In this document: positions 1-7,104 of the stretch, piece after piece
Numbering within the stretch: the stretch's first letter is position 1
Layout: every line of letters starts with the position of its first letter
Assembly (NCBI RefSeq): GCF_018139625.1
Contig: NZ_JAGSOH010000075.1
Coordinates: 1-38,437 of the forward strand
Source: Actinospica acidithermotolerans
Lineage (GTDB): Bacteria; Actinomycetota; Actinomycetes; Streptomycetales; Catenulisporaceae
Direction: 5' to 3'
DNA length: 38,437 nucleotides
The notes under the pieces: model-generated
The model's input: the letters and a program-made list of their open reading frames with translations, nothing else
What the model was told of the DNA's origin: nothing
The model's database searches: none
Position numbers and translations under genes: made by a program

Positions 1-350
1 GTCCGGGCCAGGGCGGCCAGGGCGGCGGGGATGAGGGCGCGGGCGGCGGTCGGGTAGCTTCCGATGCGGACCGGGCCGGCCGGCCCGGTGCGTGCGCGGG
101 CCAGCTCGGCTTCGGCGCGGGCGAGGTGTTCGAGGACCGCTTCGGTGTGTTCGACGAGGTTCACCCCGGCGGGAGTGAGTGTGACGCGGCGTCCGGTGCG
201 GGTCAGTAGCGGCACACCGGCCTCGCGTTCGAGGGTGGACAGCTGCTGCGATACCGCCGAAGGGGTGAACGCCAGCGCCTTGGCGACAGCGGCGATCGTG
301 CCGCGGTGGGATAGTTCGCGAAGCAGCCGCAGGCGGTTCACATCGAGCAT
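1..350 (-). CDS. LysR-family transcriptional regulator (partial, N-terminal part)
   Basis: The minus strand from an ATG at 350 runs open to the window edge and gives about 116 residues. It begins MLDVNRLRLLRELSHRGTIA and continues with a textbook LysR winged helix-turn-helix: the segments TIAAVAKALAFTPSAVSQQ and LEREAGVPLLTR, then TPAG. The segment after this should be the linker helix and the start of the effector domain, with the rest lost at the edge. LysR proteins are usually about 300 aa dimeric DNA-binding regulators whose C-terminal domain senses a small ligand. It is divergent from the DapA-like gene with only 72 bp between the starts. That is the usual LysR arrangement, so the aldolase gene is its likely target. 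The ligand cannot be inferred. Confidence 0.9.
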   Translation of the reverse strand, partial: MLDVNRLRLLRELSHRGTIAAVAKALAFTPSAVSQQLSTLEREAGVPLLTRTGRRVTLTPAGVNLVEHTEAVLEHLARAEAELARARTGPAGPVRIGSYPTAARALIPAALAALAR

Positions 351-352
351 CA

Positions 353-372
353 GCTCAGCTTACGCTCAGCGT
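353..372. promoter_or_regulatory. candidate LysR operator between divergent genes
   Basis: The 72-bp divergent gap contains two direct GCTCAGC repeats at 353-359 and 364-370, 11 bp (one helical turn) apart. The second lies within ACGCTCAGCGT at 362-372, a 5+5 bp palindrome around one central base. Repeats in phase with the helix in a LysR divergent spacer are typical binding-site structure. Assignment to this LysR protein is inference. Confidence 0.4.
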
Positions 373-422
373 CGGAAATGCGAGATAGACCTGATGCTCG
401 ACGGGCCGTCATCCTCAGAGCC

Positions 423-1343
423 ATGAGGATGCACGGGATCTACGTACCGCTGGTCACGCCGTTCGAGCAGGACGGATCGGTCGCGGTGGCCGCGTTGGAG
501 GAACTGGCGCGCGCGGTGCTGGCGGAGGGAGCGGCGGGACTGGTCGCGCTCGGCACGACCGGGGAACCGGCGCTGCTGACCGCGCCGGAGAAGAGCGACG
601 TGCTGGCGGTGTGCGGCCGCGTGTGTCGGGAGCTTGGGGCGCCGCTGATCGTGGGGGCGGGAGGCGGCGCCACGGAGGCGAGTGCGCGCGAGCTTGAGGA
701 GTTGGCGGGGCTCGCGGACGCGGCGCTGGTTCCGACTCCGCCGTTCGTGCGACCGTCGCCGGAAGGCGTGTTGGCGCACTTCACTCATCTGGCCGAACGC
801 AGTCCGGTACCGCTGATCGTGTACGACGTCCCGTATCGCACGGCGTGCGCGCTCGATGCGCAGACCCTGCACGCCGTCGGCCGGCTGCCTGCCGTCATCG
901 GCGCGAAGCTCGCGCGCGGGGCGGTGGATCAGGACGCGGTCGAACTCCTCAACGACCCGCCGCCCGGATTCGCCGTGCTGGCCGGCGACGACGTGTTCCT
1001 CGGCCCCCTGCTCAGCTTGGGAGCCGCCGGCGGCATCCTGGCTTCCGCGCATCTGGCCATGGCACGTTTCGTCGAGTTCTTCCAAGCCTGGGAGAACGGG
1101 GATCTGGCGCGGGCGCGAGTGCTCGGCCGCGCTTTGACGCGCGTGTCTGGGGCCGCTTTCGCCGAGCCGAATCCGGCGGTGGTCAAGGCGGTGCTGGCCG
1201 CGCAGGGACGTATCCCGTCGGCATCGGTCCGGCTTCCGCTGATGGCCGCGAGCGAGGTCGCCCTCGGGAACGCGCTCGCCGCGTTGAGCGCGCCCGTTCT
1301 CGCGGCGGACGCGGCGCCGCCGTACGCCGCCGCGGCCAGCTGA
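423..1343 (+). CDS. dihydrodipicolinate synthase (DapA)/N-acetylneuraminate lyase family aldolase
   Basis: A 306-aa class I aldolase of the DHDPS/NAL superfamily, the usual length for a single TIM barrel. The N-terminus IYVPLVTPF, the pyruvate-binding loop GTTGEP (near residue 45), a tyrosine in LIVYDVPYRT (near residue 130) and the Schiff-base lysine in VIGAKLARG (near residue 160) are all visible. The family condenses pyruvate with, or cleaves it from, aldehydes: DHDPS makes a lysine precursor, and relatives degrade sugar acids or hydroxyproline. Spacing of the active-site residues is normal, but substrate cannot be read from sequence. Start choice: an upstream ATG at 378 is in frame but adds non-conserved residues; ATG 423 or 429 fits the family N-terminus. 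No strong Shine-Dalgarno is seen. It may be LysR-controlled and could supply an intermediate to the cluster downstream, but the 300-bp gap argues for separate transcription. Confidence 0.85.
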   Translation: MRMHGIYVPLVTPFEQDGSVAVAALEELARAVLAEGAAGLVALGTTGEPALLTAPEKSDVLAVCGRVCRELGAPLIVGAGGGATEASARELEELAGLADAALVPTPPFVRPSPEGVLAHFTHLAERSPVPLIVYDVPYRTACALDAQTLHAVGRLPAVIGAKLARGAVDQDAVELLNDPPPGFAVLAGDDVFLGPLLSLGAAGGILASAHLAMARFVEFFQAWENGDLARARVLGRALTRVSGAAFAEPNPAVVKAVLAAQGRIPSASVRLPLMAASEVALGNALAALSAPVLAADAAPPYAAAAS

Positions 1344-1412
1344 GGATCGTCCGAAACCCGCCTGGGACCGCGGGGCCGGCGTGGCGGTTTCCGGCCTGTG
1401 GGGCCGGAGGGG

Positions 1413-1447
1413 TTGACACGGCCATGTGGTCTAGTCCACTTTGGAGG
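1413..1447 (+). promoter_or_regulatory. promoter-like TTGACA with DasR/GntR-type operator (dre-like box)
   Basis: TTGACA at 1413-1418 is followed by GTGGTCTAGTCCAC at 1426-1439, an imperfect palindrome (12 of 14 positions symmetric). It closely resembles the DasR-responsive element consensus (core TGGTCTAGACCA) of streptomycetes. A sequence like CACTTT at 1437-1442 could be a weak -10 at 18-bp spacing, which would put the operator between -35 and -10. GGAGG follows at 1443-1447 with an ATG at 1456. DasR is a GntR-family repressor released by phosphorylated amino sugars such as GlcNAc-6-P. Operator identity comes from consensus recall; control of the downstream dioxygenase gene is inferred. 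Confidence 0.55.
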
Positions 1448-1483
1448 TGCGGCCGATGACGTATGAGGGCACGAATGCACTCG

Positions 1484-1505
1484 CGTCGACGGCCGGCCGT
1501 CGACG
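1484..1505. repeat. 22-bp perfect palindrome in the leader of the dioxygenase operon
   Basis: A perfect palindrome made of CGTCGAC, GGCCGGCC and GTCGACG, with its axis between 1494 and 1495. A second GGCCGGCC occurs at 1511-1518. It lies between the dre-like box and the dioxygenase start. It could be an operator or form a leader hairpin; no family is recognised. The rest of the roughly 300-bp gap (1344-1643) holds no convincing gene. Confidence 0.6.
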
Positions 1506-1643
1506 GTGCCGGCCGGCCGTTCCCGGCTGCCCGAACATTCATATCCTGATAGCAATTCCGGGGCCTCCCACCTGGGACGCCGTCGCGAGGCGTCACTCGG
1601 CCCCCTTTCCAATCCCGCGGCAAACCACCGCGAGAAAGGGATC

Positions 1644-2747
1644 ATGCCCGAAAACGCTCCGCACCTGTACCGCGCCTCCGGCGATCTGCCCTACTTCAGC
1701 AGGGATGGAGATACATACCTTGCCGAGTTCCCACTGCGTGATCTGCGCAAGAGGCTGCCGCTGCGCGTGCTGTCCGAAACCGACTTCGAGTCCTGGCAGG
1801 AGCGCGGCTACGCCGTGGTGCGCTCGGCGATCGCGCCCGAGGCGGCGGCCGCGCTGCACGAGTTCGCCTGGGAGTTCCAGGGCCTGGACCCGCACGATCC
1901 CGAGACCTGGTACCGGGATCGGCCCTACCGCAGCGACATCGACCGCGAGCTGCACATCTACGGCTTCGTCGAGGCCTACCACCACCAGCTGCTCTGGGAC
2001 AGCCGGCAGACGCAGCGGGTGTACGACGCGTTCGTCGACGTCTGGGACTGCGAGGAGCTGTGGGTCACCCTGGACCGGCTCAACCTGAACCCGCCGAACG
2101 TGCGCAACCGCGACCGCAAGCTGATCGCGCCCACCGAGACCGGATTCGACATCGAGCTGCACTGGGACGTCGACTCGACCCGCAGCGTGCCGCAGCAGCG
2201 TGTGCAGGGGATCATCGCGCTCACCGACACGGAGGCGGAGGTCGGCGGGTTCCAGTGCTCGCCCGAGCTCTTCCGCCGGTTCGACCGCTGGAAGGCGGAG
2301 CAGCCCGCGGACCGCGACCCGGTGCGTCCGGCGGTCTCCTGGGACGAGTTCCCGGTGGTGCGTCCGGAGCTGAAGGCGGGCGACCTGCTGATCTGGAACG
2401 GGCTGCTGGCCCACGGCGTCGCCGGCAACCGGTCGGAGAAGGGCGTGCGCGCGGTCCAGTACCTCTCGATGATGCCCGCGCTCGAGTCCCACCTCGAGCT
2501 CAAGCGCTCGCGCATCGAATCCTGGCGCACGCTGAGCACGCCAACGTGGAACGGCACGCTGCTCGGCGACGTGCACCGGCCCGAGTCCCTGCGCTACGGC
2601 CCGGCGAAGCTGACCGAGCTCGGCGAGAAGCTGCTCGGGTCACGCTCGTGGCACGGCGCCGCGGAACAGGGCACGGAGCTCGGCGCCGCAGAGCACGGCG
2701 CCGCGGAGCGGGGCACGGAGCTCGGCGGACGGGAGGGCGCGGCGTGA
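1644..2747 (+). CDS. phytanoyl-CoA dioxygenase (PhyH)-family Fe(II)/2-oxoglutarate dioxygenase
   Basis: A 367-aa non-haem iron oxygenase. The metal triad is visible as HWD (His173, Asp175) and a distal His257 in LLAHGVAGNRSE, followed about 11 residues later by an arginine (VRAVQY) expected to hold 2-oxoglutarate. GDLLIWNG before the distal His is typical of PhyH proteins. The family hydroxylates or otherwise oxidises small molecules, coupled to 2-oxoglutarate decarboxylation, and is frequent in natural-product clusters. ATG 1644 was chosen because an AAAGGG sequence ends 3 bases before it and MPENAPHLY looks like a true N-terminus; the frame stays open to 1506 but that part is unlike the family. 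The C-terminus carries two degenerate 14-residue repeats (AAEQGTELG-like), probably a DNA-level duplication. It is the first gene of a tight four-gene unit; its stop overlaps the next start. The substrate may be the basic amino acid or amine handled downstream. Confidence 0.85.
   Translation: MPENAPHLYRASGDLPYFSRDGDTYLAEFPLRDLRKRLPLRVLSETDFESWQERGYAVVRSAIAPEAAAALHEFAWEFQGLDPHDPETWYRDRPYRSDIDRELHIYGFVEAYHHQLLWDSRQTQRVYDAFVDVWDCEELWVTLDRLNLNPPNVRNRDRKLIAPTETGFDIELHWDVDSTRSVPQQRVQGIIALTDTEAEVGGFQCSPELFRRFDRWKAEQPADRDPVRPAVSWDEFPVVRPELKAGDLLIWNGLLAHGVAGNRSEKGVRAVQYLSMMPALESHLELKRSRIESWRTLSTPTWNGTLLGDVHRPESLRYGPAKLTELGEKLLGSRSWHGAAEQGTELGAAEHGAAERGTELGGREGAA
2652..2735. repeat. two tandem 42-bp copies at the 3' end of the dioxygenase gene
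   Basis: Copies at 2652-2693 and 2694-2735 share the segments CACGGCGCCGCGGA and GGGCACGGAGCTCGGCG at 42-bp period (14 codons), so the reading frame is kept. They encode the Ala/Glu/Gly-rich tail just before the stop at 2745. Confidence 0.85.
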
Positions 2748-4087
2748 GGCGGATCTGCCTGGCCCTGCCGACGAACCGGGCCTGTCCGGAGGCGATCGCA
2801 GGCCTCTACGACGAGGCCGCGTACGCCGCGCGCGAGTTCGGCGTGGAGGTCCACATGGTCGTCCTCGACTCCTCCGCTCCCCCGGTCCGGGCGCGGCACC
2901 GCGCCACCGTCGACGGCCTGCCGCCGACGCCGAACGTCGTCGTCAGCCTGCTCGACGAGGACGCGCAGCGGGCGTTCCTGACCGAGGCCATCGCGATATC
3001 AGGGCTCGCCGACGGTGACCGGCTGCTGGACCTCATGCTCCCACGGGGCGTTTCGTACGGCGCGGTCACGAACCGGATCTTCCTGATCGCGGCGGCTCTC
3101 GGCTGCGAGTCCGTGCACCGGCGGGACTCCGACAGCCGCTACCAGAGTCTCGGCGGCGAGCCGATGTTCCCGATCCACCACGAGGCCGGTGCACTCGGCC
3201 GGGTCGCGGGCGACCTCGCCGACTCCGTGAGCGAGAGCACGCTCGACCGCGATCAGGCTGGTAGGACGGTCGCGATCGCCGGGGCGTCGTTCGTCGGCGA
3301 GCTCTCCGTGGACATCAGCGAGATCGAACAGCTCGACCCCGAGGTCTACCGCGAGGTCGTGAGTCTGTGGGCGCCGTCGGACTGGACCGAGGAGCAGAAG
3401 CGCGAGCTGGTGGATGAGTCGTTCCGGGGCGCCGGGACCGAGCCGTTCGTCAGCGACCACGCCACGCTCGGCCTGGTCGACCCGATGCGGATCGACATGT
3501 GCAACATCGCGTTCCACCGCGGCGCGTATGAGCGCGTGCCGGTGCTTCCCGCGCTCGACACCATCGGCAGCGACTACTTCCTCATGCACGCCGTCCACTC
3601 AGCCGGGCTCCCGGGCGTGCTGCACAACCGGCACATCGTCAACTACTACACGCCGGAGCGCCGGACCGACGAGGGATTCGCCGCATACCAGCTGCGCTTC
3701 GCAAAGTTCTTTCTCTCCATGCTCTATCTCAACGACATCTATGAGCGCATGGACGAAGCCGGGTCGTCGCTCCTGGACGAGGGCGGCCGACTGCGGTCGG
3801 AGACGATCGCCGCGATGGCCCGTGACAGCACCCTGCTGGACACGTCCGAGAACCGGTGGCGGCTCGATGTGATCGGCCGCGGCTACCGCAAGCTCGGCGG
3901 TCGGTACGCGCGGTTTACGGAAACGTTGACGGAGCGCGGTGACGGGCTGCTCGAGCAGGCGCGCACCGATATCGAGGAGTTCGCGATGCTCGTCGAGGCC
4001 TGGCAGCCGCTGGTGGAGGCGAGCCGCAAGGCCGCCGGCGCGCTCCGCGTGCAGCACGGTGATCGGGGAAGCACGTCATGGAACTGA
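2744..4087 (+). CDS. DUF6271-like protein with glycosyltransferase (GT-A)-like motifs
   Basis: A 447-aa protein starting at GTG 2744, which overlaps the previous TGA in a GTGA junction, so translation is probably coupled. RRICLALPTNR followed by a beta-alpha pattern ending in VVLDSS looks like the nucleotide-binding start of a GT-A fold. HRRDSDSRY gives a DxD-type motif (Asp128, Asp130). NIAFHRGAYERVPVLPALD (near residues 255-275), then SDYFLMHAVHSAGLPGVLHN and a NYYTPERR tail, resembles the acceptor half of family-2-type glycosyltransferases. From memory it matches an uncharacterised Streptomyces family named DUF6271; I could not check this. No signal peptide or membrane segment is seen, so it should be cytosolic. 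Position between an oxygenase and a decarboxylase-acetyltransferase suggests a tailoring role, perhaps glycosyl or other nucleotide-sugar transfer. The enzyme activity is inference. Confidence 0.55.
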   Translation: MRRICLALPTNRACPEAIAGLYDEAAYAAREFGVEVHMVVLDSSAPPVRARHRATVDGLPPTPNVVVSLLDEDAQRAFLTEAIAISGLADGDRLLDLMLPRGVSYGAVTNRIFLIAAALGCESVHRRDSDSRYQSLGGEPMFPIHHEAGALGRVAGDLADSVSESTLDRDQAGRTVAIAGASFVGELSVDISEIEQLDPEVYREVVSLWAPSDWTEEQKRELVDESFRGAGTEPFVSDHATLGLVDPMRIDMCNIAFHRGAYERVPVLPALDTIGSDYFLMHAVHSAGLPGVLHNRHIVNYYTPERRTDEGFAAYQLRFAKFFLSMLYLNDIYERMDEAGSSLLDEGGRLRSETIAAMARDSTLLDTSENRWRLDVIGRGYRKLGGRYARFTETLTERGDGLLEQARTDIEEFAMLVEAWQPLVEASRKAAGALRVQHGDRGSTSWN

Positions 4088-5799
4088 GTCACGGATTGCG
4101 CGCGGCGCTGGCGGCGGCGGACTCGGATCGGCTCGTCTTCGATCTCAGCGGCATCGAGGACCGGCACGACGAGCTCGTGCGGCAACTGCCCGGCGTGGCC
4201 GTCCGCTTCGCCGTCAAAGCGTGCCCGGCCGACGAGGTGATCGCCGCTCTCGCCGCACGCGGCGCGGGCTGCGACGCGGCGAGCCCGAACGAGATCGCCC
4301 AGGCCCTGCGCGCGGGCGTGCCGGTCGAGCGCATCCACTACGGCAACACCAGCAAATCAGACGTCAACATCGCCGAGGCTTTCCGGCTCGGCGTGCGCGA
4401 CTTCGCCACGGACAGCCTCCAGGACATGGCCGCGATCGCCGAGCACGCACCCGGCTCACGGGTCTTCTGCCGGCTCGCGACATCCGGCGAGGGAGCGCTC
4501 TGGGGCCTGACCGGTAAGTTCGGCTGCTCGCCGTCCGACGCCATGGCCGTGATGGCGGCGGCTCGCGAGCTCGGCCTGACGCCCGCTGGCCTGTCCGTGC
4601 ACGTCGGCTCGCAGCAGATGCGCCCCGAGGCCTGGCGCACGGCGTTCGACGACCTGGCCCAGGTCATCGAAGGGCTCAAGGAACAGCGCATCCGCGTGAG
4701 CTACGTCAACCTCGGCGGCGGACTGCCCGCACTCGGCTATCTGGACCGGCGCGGCGTGCCGCTGGATCCGCCGCTCGACAAGATCTTCGCCACGATCCGC
4801 GACGGCATGCAGCACCTGTCCGGTCTTGCGTCGGGCACGCTCGACTTCATCGCCGAGCCCGGCCGCTACCTCGTTGCGGACCTCGGCGCGATCCGGGCGC
4901 ACGTGCAGCGTCTGTCGTCCCGCGAACTCGTCGACGGCGGCGAGCGGGAGAACTGGCTCTACCTCAGCGTCGGCAAGTACAACGGCCTCTACGAGATGGA
5001 CGAGTTGCAGTACCGCCTCGTCTTCCCGCGCCACGAGTCCGATGCTGCGGCGGCCGGAGAGCGGCTCCCGGCCGTGGTCGCCGGGCCGACCTGCGACAGC
5101 GACGACGCGTACGCGCACGAAGACAACCTCGTGCCGGTACCCGCGTCGCTCGAATCGGGCGAGCCGGTGTGGATCCTGTCCTGCGGGGCGTATGCGACGA
5201 GCTACACGACGCGGGGCTTCAACGGAATCGATCCGCTGCCCGTGCACTGGGTCCGCGGCCCGCGCGTGCGCCCGATCGCGGAGGCGGACTGGGACGCCAT
5301 CGCAGCACTCGAACACGACACGTACGCCGCATGCGGCCTGTCCGAGGACCGCGAGACGCTGGAGTCGCGTGCCCGGATCTCCCCGGCGACGTGCTTCGTC
5401 GTGGAGGTCGAGGGCCGGGTCGCCGGATACGTGCTGTCCCTGCCGTATCCACCGGGAAGCCACCCCGACCTGAGCGTTCGCGAACGCGGCATGGCCGAGC
5501 ACACTGTCGGCGATCCGGCGGCGGAGCACGCCAACCTGCACCTGCACGACCTGGTCGTCGCGGCGGACCAGCGCGGCCGGGGCTACGCGAAGCTGCTCCT
5601 GCGCCATCTCGAATCGGCGGCCTGTGCCGCTATGTACGAACGCATATCCCTCGTCTCGGTCGAGGGCAGCGAGAGCTTCTGGGCGGCGGCGGGCTTCCAC
5701 GCCGAACCCGCCGCACACCCGCCGGCCGGCTACGGCGATCGCGCGGTCTACATGTCGAAATCTGTGGAGGTCGATCGCCTTGCTCCGTATCCGAGATGA
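4078..5799 (+). CDS. fold-III ornithine/lysine-type PLP decarboxylase fused to a GNAT N-acetyltransferase
   Basis: A 573-aa two-domain enzyme. Residues 1 to about 390 match bacterial alanine-racemase-fold ornithine/lysine/diaminobutyrate decarboxylases. The PLP lysine is Lys47 in RFAVKACP; KFGCSPSDA and HVGSQQ follow, then the glycine loop in VNLGGGLPA, EPGRY for phosphate binding, LYLSVGKYNGL, the catalytic Cys339 in GPTCDSDD and GAYATSYTTRGFNG. Residues from about 394 form a GNAT domain with LHLHDLVV and the acetyl-CoA loop QRGRGYAKLLL near residue 500. Free decarboxylases of this type are about 380-400 aa, so the acetyltransferase is a real C-terminal addition. A basic amino acid would be decarboxylated to a diamine and could be N-acetylated by the same chain. 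ATG 4078 overlaps the preceding gene by 10 bp. Which amino acid is used, and whether the acetyl acceptor is the diamine or a downstream product, is unknown. Confidence 0.85.
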   Translation: MELSHGLRAALAAADSDRLVFDLSGIEDRHDELVRQLPGVAVRFAVKACPADEVIAALAARGAGCDAASPNEIAQALRAGVPVERIHYGNTSKSDVNIAEAFRLGVRDFATDSLQDMAAIAEHAPGSRVFCRLATSGEGALWGLTGKFGCSPSDAMAVMAAARELGLTPAGLSVHVGSQQMRPEAWRTAFDDLAQVIEGLKEQRIRVSYVNLGGGLPALGYLDRRGVPLDPPLDKIFATIRDGMQHLSGLASGTLDFIAEPGRYLVADLGAIRAHVQRLSSRELVDGGERENWLYLSVGKYNGLYEMDELQYRLVFPRHESDAAAAGERLPAVVAGPTCDSDDAYAHEDNLVPVPASLESGEPVWILSCGAYATSYTTRGFNGIDPLPVHWVRGPRVRPIAEADWDAIAALEHDTYAACGLSEDRETLESRARISPATCFVVEVEGRVAGYVLSLPYPPGSHPDLSVRERGMAEHTVGDPAAEHANLHLHDLVVAADQRGRGYAKLLLRHLESAACAAMYERISLVSVEGSESFWAAAGFHAEPAAHPPAGYGDRAVYMSKSVEVDRLAPYPR

Positions 5800-7027
5800 G
5801 TTCCGCCGCGGGCAGGTTGCGGTCGGTTCCCTGTTCCTGCTCCTCGGCTTCCAGTACGCCACCTGGGTCTCGCGGCTTCCCGCGATCAAGGCGCGGCTCG
5901 GCCTCTCGGACGCCGAGGTGGGCCTGCTGCTGATGGTGTGCGGCGTGGGCGCGGCCGCGTCGTTCCCGCTGGTGGCAGCGCTGATGAAATGGCTCGGCTC
6001 GCGCGGGCTGTGCGTGGCGTCGGCGGCGCTGCTCGGCCTGCTGCCGCTCGCGCTCGGCGTGGCGCCGGACTACGCGGTGGCGCTGATCATCGTGTGCTGC
6101 GACGGCGTCGGCGTGGCCTGCCTCGATGTGGCGATGAACGCACAGGGCACGGAGCTCGAAGAGCGCTTCGACCGCAAGGCCATGGGCAAGCTGCACGCCA
6201 CGTTCAGCGCCGGGTCGCTATGCGGCGCGCTGCTCGCCTCCGCCGTGAACGCGGCCACGTCCGACGTCAGCGTGCACTTCGGCGTCGCCGCGATTCTGAT
6301 CCTCGCGCTGCTCGCCTACGCCCAGCGCGACCTGCTCACGCCGCTCCCGCAGGCCGAGCCCATGCCGGAGGCTGCGGCGCCCGAGGTCGCCGAGAACGCG
6401 CCGTCGAGCCCGAAGAAGCGCGCCTTCGGCATTCCGCTGCCGACCCGGCTGACTCTCTGGCTGGGCCTGGCCATGGCCTTCGGGACGATCGTCGAGGGTG
6501 CGATGAACGACTGGTCGGCGCTGTACCTCAAGAACGTCGCCAAGGCCGCGGCCGGCCTCACTCCCATGGGCATCGCAGTGTTCTCCATAGCGATGGTGCT
6601 CGCTCGCGTGTTCTCCGACTCCTGGCGCAAGCGCTGGGGCGACGGCCCGGTAGTCGTGCTCGGCAGCGCCTTCGCAGGGCTCGGTCTCGCGACCGGAGTG
6701 CTGGTCGGCGGCGTGTTCCCGGCGCTGCTTGGGTTCGCGTGCGTGGGCCTCGGGATCGCCGCGGTCACGCCGTGCGTGTACGTCGCGGCGGCGGGAGCCG
6801 GCACCGACGCACTGGCGCTGGTGGCCGCGATGGGCACCGTCGGCCTGCTCGCCGGTCCTGGCCTGATCGGCCTGATCGCGAGCGGCGCCGGTCTCGCGTG
6901 GGGCATGGGAGCCGTGGCCCTGGCCGCAGCCGCCGTCGCAGCCTGCACCACGCGCATCGCCTGGACCCCGCGCCCCACGGCGGTGCCGACGTCACCCGTA
7001 CTCGCCGTCGTCGACATCGAGTCATAA
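5780..7027 (+). CDS. MFS transporter, probable exporter of the cluster product
   Basis: A 415-aa major facilitator protein with about 12 hydrophobic helices. It shows the cytoplasmic loop between helices 2 and 3 (MKWLGSRG), a CCDGVGVACLDVAMNAQ helix and a charged central loop (residues about 190-215). It resembles the YbjJ/fucose-permease-like branch. I chose the TTG start at 5780 because GGAGG at 5766-5770 lies 9 nt upstream and the first residues (LLRIRDEFRRGQ) fit a cytosolic N-terminus; the frame is open further upstream but inside the previous gene. It overlaps the decarboxylase-acetyltransferase gene by 20 bp and ends the four-gene unit, so export of, or self-resistance to, the product is the natural role. 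Import cannot be excluded. Confidence 0.85.
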   Translation: MLRIRDEFRRGQVAVGSLFLLLGFQYATWVSRLPAIKARLGLSDAEVGLLLMVCGVGAAASFPLVAALMKWLGSRGLCVASAALLGLLPLALGVAPDYAVALIIVCCDGVGVACLDVAMNAQGTELEERFDRKAMGKLHATFSAGSLCGALLASAVNAATSDVSVHFGVAAILILALLAYAQRDLLTPLPQAEPMPEAAAPEVAENAPSSPKKRAFGIPLPTRLTLWLGLAMAFGTIVEGAMNDWSALYLKNVAKAAAGLTPMGIAVFSIAMVLARVFSDSWRKRWGDGPVVVLGSAFAGLGLATGVLVGGVFPALLGFACVGLGIAAVTPCVYVAAAGAGTDALALVAAMGTVGLLAGPGLIGLIASGAGLAWGMGAVALAAAAVAACTTRIAWTPRPTAVPTSPVLAVVDIES

Positions 7028-7043
7028 CCGGCGGTGGGGCTTC

Positions 7044-7068
7044 GCGTACGACGGGCGATTTCGGGTAA
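7044..7068 (+). promoter_or_regulatory. candidate SigB-type promoter of the Vms1-like gene
   Basis: GCGT at 7044-7047, 15 bp, then GGGTAA at 7063-7068. The -10 matches the SigB/SigF-type GGGTA element; the -35 is a weak GNNT. The start codon is 36 nt beyond, with its own ribosome-binding site. Confidence 0.45.
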
Positions 7069-7104
7069 CCGCGTCGAACCCGACCACGCGAGAGGAGCCG
7101 AAGA

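Noticed and set aside
1456-2088. Open frame from ATG 1456 with a good ribosome-binding site
   Set aside because: It overlaps the oxygenase gene in another frame for most of its length, its protein is Arg/Pro/Thr-rich with no family resemblance, and long open shadows are expected at this GC content.
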